In this document: one piece after another, positions 17,836 to 24,637 of the stretch
Layout: each line of letters begins with the position of its first letter
Position numbering within the stretch: position 1 is the stretch's first letter
Assembly (NCBI GenBank): GCA_019418235.1
Contig: DYCH01000058.1
Span: 1 to 33,840, forward strand
Origin: Sutterella sp.
Lineage (GTDB): Bacteria > Pseudomonadota > Gammaproteobacteria > Burkholderiales > Burkholderiaceae_F
DNA: 33,840 bases
Direction of reading: 5' to 3'
Position numbers and translations under genes: made by a program
Notes under the pieces: model-generated
Seen by the model: the letters and a program-made list of their open reading frames with translations, nothing else
Databases searched by the model: none
Told to the model about the DNA's origin: nothing

Positions 17836-18340
17836 GAATGTTGGGCTTTAAGGCCGACAAGCGGTTTAGCAATTGCGTGATCAAATCTTGTTGAATTTCG
17901 TTATACAGGAGGTTTTCTTCCGTATCGCGAGACAAGTAGTCTTCTTCGTTGTAAGACATTTGACGAGAAGCGGCAAACGTGGTCGGAACCATGTATTCGT
18001 CCCCATCAGGGCTTGCTACACGGAAAGTCAACGATAACGTCAATTCGTATTCACGGGCTTCACCCTTGGAGTTCAAGGCCAAGATTTCACGATCGCGCTT
18101 GGAACTTACCAAATCCAAAATGGCTTGTGCTTCTTCAGCCGTATCAACCAACGTGATATTGGTGCCGGCTTTTAACATACGACGAATGTCTGCTGCCATA
18201 CGGTTATTGACAGGCATGTTCACAAACATCGTATCAAACGGAAGCGTCACTCGACCGCGCAAATGAAAACCGCAACCGGTGGTCGCAGCCGCAGACAAAG
18301 CAAGCGCAGACAATAAAAAGGAACGACGACCCAGTGTCAT
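17825..18340 (-). CDS. lptE: LPS-assembly lipoprotein LptE
   Basis: LptE plugs the LptD barrel in the outer membrane and helps insert lipopolysaccharide. The 171 residues begin with a twin-Arg-like, hydrophobic signal (RRSFLLSALALSAAATTG) ending in a lipobox-like site before Cys23, followed by the family hallmark CGFHLRG. The remainder fits LptE (SYNEEDYLSRDTEENLL and a final helix rich in Leu). The lipobox is not ideal, with Thr at -3. The gene sits after the leuS terminator with its own candidate -10 box, and overlaps holA. Confidence 0.94.
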   Translation of the reverse strand: MTLGRRSFLLSALALSAAATTGCGFHLRGRVTLPFDTMFVNMPVNNRMAADIRRMLKAGTNITLVDTAEEAQAILDLVSSKRDREILALNSKGEAREYELTLSLTFRVASPDGDEYMVPTTFAASRQMSYNEEDYLSRDTEENLLYNEIQQDLITQLLNRLSALKPNIHAY

Positions 18341-18374
18341 AGTGTTGTTTCTCGAGAAGTTTTGTAATAGAAGG

Positions 18375-18380
18375 ATTATA
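18375..18380 (-). promoter_or_regulatory. Candidate -10 box for lptE-holA-rlmL
   Basis: A perfect TATAAT on the minus strand lies about 35 bp before the lptE ATG, just after the leuS terminator. No good -35 hexamer is at the expected distance, so this is tentative. Confidence 0.45.
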
Positions 18381-18402
18381 CGGGTTTAAGTGACTGAGAA
18401 CG

Positions 18403-18439
18403 AAAAAATCCCGAAGTCATCAGGCGATGATCTTCGGGA
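18403..18439 (-). terminator. Rho-independent terminator of leuS
   Basis: A 13-bp stem with one bulged base (18409-18421 with 18426-18439) and a 4-nt loop is followed on the minus strand by six T (complement of 18403-18408). It starts 24 bp after the leuS stop and separates leuS from lptE. Confidence 0.88.
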
Positions 18440-18462
18440 CTTTCGTCATTGTGCGAAACGAA

Positions 18463-21096
18463 TTAGTTCGCGACGATGTTCACAAGCTTCTTGGGCACAA
18501 TGATGATCTTACGAACGGTCTTGCCTTCCGTGAACTTCATCACGTTTTCGTTAGCCAATGCAGCCGCTTCAATCGTTGCCTTGTCGGCGTCAGCGGCGAC
18601 CGTCACTTGACCACGAAGCTTGCCGTTGACTTGAACGACAAGCGTCATTTCGTCAGCAACCAATGCGTTTTGGTCAACTTCAGGCCAAGCCGTATCCAAA
18701 ATCGTTCCCAACTCGGCTTCGTAGCCCAAGTCAATCCACAATTGCGTCGTGATGTGCGGAGCAATCGGGTAAAGGACGCGAATCAAAATGGAGAGACATT
18801 CCTTCATGACGGCCTTGCTTTCAGCAGACTCGTCCCACTTGACCGTTTCAAGCGTATTGAGCATCTTCATCGTGGCTGACACCACGGTGTTGTATTGCAT
18901 ACGATCAATGTCGCTTGTGGCTTGCTTTAAGGCTTGATGCATTTCCATGCGGCAGGCCTTGAGTTCTGCACTCAATTGAGCAGGCATTTCGCCGGCAGAC
19001 TTAATGTCGGCTTCGTGCTTAAAGCCAAAGTTCCAGAGGCGACGCAAGAAACGGAACGTCCCTTCGGCACCAGAATTGCTCCAAGCCGCGGATTGATCCG
19101 GGGGACCTGCGAACATCACAAAGCTGCGAGCCGTATCGGCACCGTACTTATTGATAATGTCCTTGGGTTCAACGACGTTGTTCTTTGACTTACTCATCTT
19201 TTCAACGCCGCCCATCGTGACAGGCAACCCGTCTTCCTTGGCAACGGCCTTAATCGGGCGGGCCTTTTCGTCGTAAGAAATTTCAACTTCATCCGGGTAG
19301 TACCAACGCTTCTTGCCATCGGGCAATTGGCGATAGTAGCACTCAGCCGTCAACATCCCTTGCGTAAAGAGACGCTTAAACGGTTCGTCAAACTTCACAA
19401 GACCCAAGTCACGCATGACCTTCGTCCAGAAGCGAGCGTAGAGCAAGTGCATCACGGCGTGTTCGATACCGCCAATGTATTGGTCAACCGGAGCCCAGTA
19501 GTCGTTGCGTTCATCGACCATGGCCGTGTCGCAATCCGGTGAGCAATAACGCATGAAGTACCAAGAGGAGTCCACGAAGGTATCCATCGTATCGGTTTCA
19601 CGCTTAGCATCGGCGCCGCAAACCGGGCACTTGCAGTTTAAGAATTCTTCACACTTATTTAAGGGGTTACCGGAACCATCGGGCACGAGGTTCGTGGGCA
19701 ACACAACCGGAAGATCTTTTTCAGGAACAGGAACCGGGCCGCAGTGCGGGCAGTTGATGATCGGAATCGGCGTACCCCAGTAGCGTTGGCGGCTGATACC
19801 CCAGTCACGGATACGGAATTGGGTCTTCTTTTCGCCCAAATTCTTAGCTGCCAATGCATCGGCAATCTTTTCAATGCCGTCATGAACGGTCAAACCGTCA
19901 AATTCACCAGAGTTGACCAAGCGGGAGCTGTCGCTTTTATCAGCGTACCAATCTTCCCAAGCGTCCGTGGAGTAGGTCTTGCCTTCCATGCCAACGACTT
20001 GACGGATTTCAATACCGTACTTTTTAGCAAAGGCAAAGTCACGTTCGTCATGAGCTGGCACGCCCATCACGGCACCTTCACCGTAGCTCATTAAGACGTA
20101 GTTACCGATCCAAACCGGAACGTCGGCACCCGTGATCGGATGACGGACACAGAAGCCGGTCGGCACACCTTCTTTTTCCTTCGTGGCCAAATCGGCTTCG
20201 CTCACACCGCCCTTGGCGCATTCTTCAATAAAGGCCGTGAGCTTTTCATTACCTTCGGCCAAACGCTTAGCCAACGGGTGTTCGGCAGCGATAGCCACAA
20301 AGGTCACACCCAATAACGTATCGGCACGGGTCGTAAAGACGCGAAGTTCTTTTTCTTCACCGTCAATTGTGTAGGGGAAGGACAAGCGTACACCGGTGGA
20401 CTTACCGATCCAGTGCGATTGCATGCTACGAACTTGGTCAGGCCAACCCGTCAATTGATCAAGGTCATTTAAGAGTTCGTCAGCGTATTGCGTGATGCCC
20501 AAGTAGTAACCCGGAATTTCTCGCTTTTCAACGATAGCGCCAGAACGCCAACCACGGCCGTCCACGACTTGTTCGTTAGCCAACACCGTCATGTCAACCG
20601 GATCCCAGTTCACAATTTGGGTCTTACGGTAGCAGACACCCTTTTCGAGCATCTTCAAGAAAATCCATTGATTCCAACGGTAGTATTCCGGCGTGCACGT
20701 AGCGACTTCGCGAGACCAGTCAAATGCCAAACCCAAAGGCTTCATTTGGTTTTTCATTTCGGCAATGTTGTCAAAGGTCCATGCGGCCGGTGCAATACCG
20801 TGGTTAATGGCGGCATTTTCAGCCGGCAAACCGAAAGCGTCCCAACCCATCGGCGTCATGACGTTGTAGCCCTTCATGCGAAGGTAGCGGTACATCACGT
20901 CATTTAAGGTGTAGTTACGAACGTGGCCCATGTGAAGCTTACCGCTCGGGTAGGGCAACATGGATAAAACATAGAACTTCGGTTTTTCTTTGCCTTGGGC
21001 GTCTACGGCATGCTCGGTTGCATGGAAGACGTCACCTTCTTGCCAGGACTTTTGAACATCGACTTCAACGGTCTGCGGAGAATACGTGTCACGCAT
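18463..21096 (-). CDS. leuS: Leucyl-tRNA synthetase
   Basis: A class Ia aminoacyl-tRNA synthetase that charges tRNA-Leu and edits mischarged tRNA. The 877 residues are close to E. coli (860). HIGH is HMGH (55-58) within PYPSGKLHMGHVRNYT. The CP1 editing domain carries TTRADT (255-260) and GVPAHDERD (345-353). The zinc-binding insertion has CPHC (449-452) and CKCPVC (488-493), and KMSKS is at 633-637. The C-terminal domain ends KIIIVPKKLVNIVAN. Complete, with no oddities seen. Confidence 0.99.
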   Translation of the reverse strand: MRDTYSPQTVEVDVQKSWQEGDVFHATEHAVDAQGKEKPKFYVLSMLPYPSGKLHMGHVRNYTLNDVMYRYLRMKGYNVMTPMGWDAFGLPAENAAINHGIAPAAWTFDNIAEMKNQMKPLGLAFDWSREVATCTPEYYRWNQWIFLKMLEKGVCYRKTQIVNWDPVDMTVLANEQVVDGRGWRSGAIVEKREIPGYYLGITQYADELLNDLDQLTGWPDQVRSMQSHWIGKSTGVRLSFPYTIDGEEKELRVFTTRADTLLGVTFVAIAAEHPLAKRLAEGNEKLTAFIEECAKGGVSEADLATKEKEGVPTGFCVRHPITGADVPVWIGNYVLMSYGEGAVMGVPAHDERDFAFAKKYGIEIRQVVGMEGKTYSTDAWEDWYADKSDSSRLVNSGEFDGLTVHDGIEKIADALAAKNLGEKKTQFRIRDWGISRQRYWGTPIPIINCPHCGPVPVPEKDLPVVLPTNLVPDGSGNPLNKCEEFLNCKCPVCGADAKRETDTMDTFVDSSWYFMRYCSPDCDTAMVDERNDYWAPVDQYIGGIEHAVMHLLYARFWTKVMRDLGLVKFDEPFKRLFTQGMLTAECYYRQLPDGKKRWYYPDEVEISYDEKARPIKAVAKEDGLPVTMGGVEKMSKSKNNVVEPKDIINKYGADTARSFVMFAGPPDQSAAWSNSGAEGTFRFLRRLWNFGFKHEADIKSAGEMPAQLSAELKACRMEMHQALKQATSDIDRMQYNTVVSATMKMLNTLETVKWDESAESKAVMKECLSILIRVLYPIAPHITTQLWIDLGYEAELGTILDTAWPEVDQNALVADEMTLVVQVNGKLRGQVTVAADADKATIEAAALANENVMKFTEGKTVRKIIIVPKKLVNIVAN

Positions 21097-21147
21097 AAAT
21101 TGATCCCATCTTTGTTTATCAAATGGTTAATAGAAAAATAATTTGTC

Positions 21148-21153
21148 AGTATA
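21148..21153 (-). promoter_or_regulatory. Candidate -10 box for leuS
   Basis: TATACT on the minus strand lies about 52 bp upstream of the leuS ATG. The matching -35 is weak (ATTTCT at 17-bp spacing). Confidence 0.4.
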
Positions 21154-21259
21154 GCGGTTTTATCGACGCTAGAAATAATGATTTCTATGGATTTGCGCCT
21201 ATATTTGGTAAGGATGCAACGCACGCTCTCGCTATTTTTAAAATATTTGAAGAAAATAT

Positions 21260-21286
21260 TTGACAAGTAGGGAAAAACTCTATAAT
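21260..21286 (+). promoter_or_regulatory. Promoter of the initiator tRNA gene
   Basis: Perfect TTGACA (21260-21265) and TATAAT (21281-21286) boxes are separated by 15 bp, slightly short of optimum. A very AT-rich tract with a 13-bp direct repeat (units at 21241 and 21254) lies just upstream and could act as an UP element. The tRNA begins about 20 bp after the -10. Confidence 0.8.
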
Positions 21287-21305
21287 ATTCCAAGTCTTCG
21301 TTGAT

Positions 21306-21382
<77 letters not shown>

Positions 21383-21393
21383 ATTTTCTTGAG

Positions 21394-21417
21394 AATCGCC
21401 TTTCGGCGATTTTTTCG
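21394..21417 (+). terminator. Terminator after tRNA-fMet
   Basis: A 7-bp stem AATCGCC with GGCGATT and a TTTC loop (21394-21411) runs into a T tract. It starts 11 bp after the CCA end, so the tRNA is a single-gene unit. Confidence 0.88.
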
Positions 21418-21590
21418 TTTCTGCTCTAGTGGCAAATCTTAAAAGTCAGAAACAAGCCTTGAGCATCTTATTTTCTCTGTCGTAGCTTCTCTTCGAAAAG
21501 CAAAAAATTCAAACATTTCGTACTTTCTTAGTACTTCTTCTTTGAAAAATCCGTTTTTATTAAAAAGGGGCTGATTTCGTTGATAGAAAA

Positions 21591-21618
21591 TTGACAATGG
21601 TTAGAATTTGTGGATAAG
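21591..21618 (+). promoter_or_regulatory. Candidate promoter of the 65-residue protein gene
   Basis: TTGACA at 21591-21596 is followed after 16 bp by GATAAG, preceded by TG, which would make an extended -10. It ends about 20 bp before the ATG, leaving a very short leader. Confidence 0.5.
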
Positions 21619-21639
21619 CAAAGGGAAGGAGAATCAACA

Positions 21640-21837
21640 ATGGCAGAAAAAATTTTGCGTGACACGTATGGCCGCCCCATCGGTTCCATTCAAGTCGATT
21701 CCCGCGGTGTTCAAACGTTGCGTGATGTTCGAGGACGCGTTAAAGGTACTTACGATCCTCAACGCGATGTGACGATGGAACCGAACGGTCGCATCTATGG
21801 GTGGGGAAATTTGCTCATGATGCTTTTAAACGATTAG
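21640..21837 (+). CDS. Small repeat protein, possibly 4-fold beta-flower type
   Basis: This is a 65-residue protein with no signal peptide or Cys. It contains repeated short units of the form R-D-x-x-G-R-(x)n-G: DTYGRPIGSI, DVRGRVKGTY and EPNGRIYGWGN. Such units fit a small all-beta fold of four strands-and-turns around an axis; the 4-fold beta-flower family name is suggested from memory and not verified. The ATG at 21640 has an excellent Shine-Dalgarno (GGAAGGAG); an upstream GTG in frame at 21610 does not. It is the nearest same-strand gene upstream of the cellulose operon but 224 bp away, so functional linkage is unproven. Confidence 0.75.
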   Translation: MAEKILRDTYGRPIGSIQVDSRGVQTLRDVRGRVKGTYDPQRDVTMEPNGRIYGWGNLLMMLLND

Positions 21838-22015
21838 TACGTTTTTCTGTCATCTCAGTTAAGAAAGCTGCGGGGGTGTCTTGTGTCTTTCCCTTTTCAT
21901 AAAAAAGTATCCTTTTTAAGATCGACTTAACAATTACTTACGAGTTTTTGCAAGCGCTTTGTCAGTAAGGCTTAAAGATGAATAAGCAGTTAGGTAGAAT
22001 TGACTATTATTAATA

Positions 22016-22033
22016 AGTGAACGTTTGTTCACT
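22016..22033 (+). promoter_or_regulatory. Perfect inverted repeat in the bcsA leader (operator or attenuator)
   Basis: AGTGAAC and GTTCACT form a perfect 7-bp inverted repeat with a 4-bp spacer, ending 28 bp before the preferred bcsA ATG. A C followed by six T comes right after it, so in RNA it could be a weak intrinsic terminator. As DNA it looks like a dimeric repressor site. Which applies cannot be told from sequence. Confidence 0.5.
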
Positions 22034-22061
22034 CTTTTTTACCAATCACTTTCATTTTTTA

Positions 22062-23573
22062 ATGGCACTTTCAGAGGTCAGACTCTACTTTTTTCAAAAG
22101 TTAAGTCTTTGGCGAGAAAATGGTGCATCGTATTTATCGATCGCCATCAATGGATTATTACTTTTTTTAGCTTGGGTTCTTTTTCCTTTAGAGCGAGAAC
22201 CTTGGCGGTCTTTTTGCGCCCGCTTGCCTCACCTTTATCCCCAAATTAATTTCAAAGCTCCTCGTGCCTTAGATAGTCTGCGTTTTTTGATTCAATCGGT
22301 TTTTCTATCGGTTGCCAAATTCCCCAAAGCATCTAAAACGTTAGTCAAACGTTTTCAACGTGCGCAACTGCGAGTGGCCCTCTTTTTTAGACGAATCAGT
22401 TTTTTCATTGGTCACTATGGTGCCATTTTGCTAGAAGGCAACCAAAGGGGATTGGAGAGCATTGATAAGCACGGTAGCGCCATTCCCCGTGTTGTGAAGT
22501 GGGTACTTTTGTGGGTTTTGGGAGCGCTTGTTATCTTTCTGGCCGTTCTTTGCATTACGCAGCCTTTTAACATTCAAGGACAAGTCCTCTTTTTATCCGT
22601 GATGTTGGTGTTGGCTTTGATTCTCACGCAGATTAAAGCACGCCTGACCCTCATGCTCTTATTTGTGATTTCCATGGTGGTCTCTGGCCGCTACCTCTGG
22701 TGGCGCTGTACCTCCACGGTCAATACCGACTCGGTGATTGGTATCGTATTCAGTCTTTTATTGTTGCTTGCTGAAATTTATGCCTTTACGGTGATGCTTT
22801 TAGGCTACTTTCAAGTTTGTTGGGTTTTGGATCGAAAGCCTTATCCAATGCCCAAAGACAAAACCCTTTGGCCTCACGTCGATATCTTCATTCCGACCTA
22901 TAACGAACCTTTGGAAGTGATTAAGCCCACGGTCTTTGCAACGCTGAATATGCAGTGGCCCGCTGACAAACTCCATGTTTATATTTTGGATGACGGCTCT
23001 CGCGACAGTTTCAAGGCCTTTGCCGATGAAGTGGGGGTGGGTTACGTCAAGCGTGATGAGCACAATCATGCGAAGGCGGGTAACATCAATCACGCTATGA
23101 CGGTCACGTCAGGTGACTTCATTACGATTTTTGACTGTGACCATGTGCCCTCGAGCGACTTTTTAGTCAAAACCATGGGCTGGCTTGTCAAAGACGACAA
23201 CATTGCCTTAGTGCAAACACCACACCATTTCTACTCTCCCGATCCTTTTGAAAAGAACTGGCATTTGGATCGCGCCATGCCGATTGAAAATGCGCTTTTC
23301 CATGACTTCATTCAAAAGGGCAATGACACGTGGAATGCCACGATGTTTTGTGGCTCATCGGCCGTCATGCGTCGTCGAGCTCTGGAGCAAATCGGTGGCA
23401 TTGCCGTTGAAACGGTGACCGAGGACGCCCACACTTCTTTGAAACTCAACCGTCTTGGTTGGTCATCGGCTTTTATTGACGTGCCGTTGGCTTCAGGGCT
23501 TTCTACCGAAACATTAGCCGCTCACATCGGTCAACGCATTCGTTGGGCCCGAGGCATGATTCAAATTTTCTGA
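22062..23573 (+). pseudogene. bcsA: Cellulose synthase catalytic subunit BcsA, N-terminal part up to an in-frame TGA
   Basis: BcsA polymerises UDP-glucose into cellulose and threads it across the inner membrane. This 503-codon part has the enterobacterial-type N-terminal region, several membrane helices, and the whole GT2 glycosyltransferase domain: DDGS (310-313), DCD (358-360), TED (453-455) and QRIRW (491-495). It stops at TGA 23571-23573, where E. coli BcsA has Arg in the sequence MVQIFRLDNP. The reading frame continues directly in the next entry, so this is one gene with a nonsense codon. The product would lack the last membrane helices, gating loop and PilZ domain. ATG 22062 aligns with the E. 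coli start; a GTG at 22017 falls inside an inverted repeat and is less likely. Confidence 0.9.
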
Positions 23574-24632
23574 TTGGATAATCCGTTTTTGGGTAAAGGG
23601 TTGACGCTTGCCCAACGCCTTTGCTTCTTTAACGCCATGTTCCACTTTTTGCATGGCTTGCCTCGCTTAATTTTCTTGGTGGCGCCTCTGCCCTATATGT
23701 TTGCCAATATCTATGTGATTTACGCAACTGCCGCCGCCATTTTTGCCTACGTGGTGCCACACATGGTGCACTCGGCACTCACGAACTTCATCTTGCAACG
23801 TGGTTACCGCTATCCCTTCATGGGTGGCGTTTATGAAACGGTGCTTTCGTGGTACATCCTTTTGCCGACGACGGTTGCTCTTTTTATGCCACACAAGGGG
23901 AAATTTAATGTGACGGCTAAGGGCGGAACGATTGGTGAAAAGTACCTTGATTGGTCGGTGAGTAAACCGTGTCTGGTCTTGATGGCGTTAAATCTCATCG
24001 GGCTCGGGATCGGTTTATATAAAGCGTTTTTTGATCCCAATCCCGAGTACTTAACCCTTGTGATTAATATGGGGTGGATTCTTTATAACTTGATGATTTT
24101 AGGGGCCACGATGGCAGTTGCCGTTGAAGAGGTGCAAACCCATCAATTCCCACGAGTTCAATGCAAAATTGAGGCTTCTGTACAAAATCAAGCGGGCAAA
24201 TCCACTAATGTCACTTTGACGGAATACTCTCAAGATGAGGTTCGTTTTAAGTGTTCAGAATCTGCCTTATTCGCTAAAGATGATGCTTTGTCGTTGGTGT
24301 TCATCTACAAAGGTCAAACTTATACGTTTAATACAACGGTAAAAGCTATTGAAGGTGACTTTGTTGAACTTTCAATGCTGTTTGCAACGTTTGATGAAGA
24401 ACGTCACTTTAACCGTTGCACGTTCTCCCGAGAAGGGATGTGGGCCAGTCCCAAAGAAAAAATTGATGATCGAATGTCCTCGGGCTTTTTCAAACTCATT
24501 GAAATAGCGCTTTATGGCTACCGATCCATGATTGAATTTTTACCCGGTCGTTGGCAATACTGCCGGCGTGGGCTTCTTTGGTTAAGGAGCTTTATGCCAA
24601 AAATTCCGACAACTGAGGTTTTAGAAAAATAA
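23574..24632 (+). pseudogene. bcsA: Cellulose synthase BcsA, C-terminal part (membrane helices, gating loop, PilZ domain) after the stop
   Basis: This part continues the same frame for 352 codons, starting L-D-N-P exactly where E. coli BcsA continues. It holds the remaining membrane helices, the gating loop (FNVTAKGG, residues 111-118 of this part) and a PilZ-like domain (about 186-285). The PilZ c-di-GMP signature is degenerate. The RxxxR segment reads HQFPR, and the DxSxxG motif aligns to EYSQDE, with neither Asp nor Gly. No ribosome site precedes the first TTG or ATG codons, so separate translation is not supported. With readthrough or reversion, the full protein would be 856 residues, close to E. 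coli (872). Confidence 0.88.
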
Positions 24633-24637
24633 ATTGA

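Noticed and set aside
21420..21590. Possible small RNA between tRNA-fMet and the small-protein gene (short inverted repeats near 21485 and 21519)
   Set aside because: Stems are only 4-5 bp, and no promoter plus terminator pair frames them.
21950..21961. LacI-family-like operator core GCAAGCGCTTTG upstream of bcsA
   Set aside because: The half-sites are short and AAGCGCTT is expected by chance at this scale; no second copy or matching regulator is seen.
22017..22061. GTG start for bcsA at 22017
   Set aside because: It lies within the inverted repeat, has no ribosome site, and adds 15 residues that do not align with relatives; ATG 22062 fits the E. coli start.
23571..23573. The bcsA TGA as a selenocysteine or reassigned (Trp) codon
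   Set aside because: Relatives have Arg at this position, no SECIS-like hairpin is apparent right after it, and TGA is used as a normal stop in this window (recX ends in TGA).
23574..24632. The C-terminal BcsA part as an independent two-gene arrangement
   Set aside because: No ribosome site precedes any early start codon, and the frame continues exactly without gap or overlap, so a nonsense codon in one gene is simpler.
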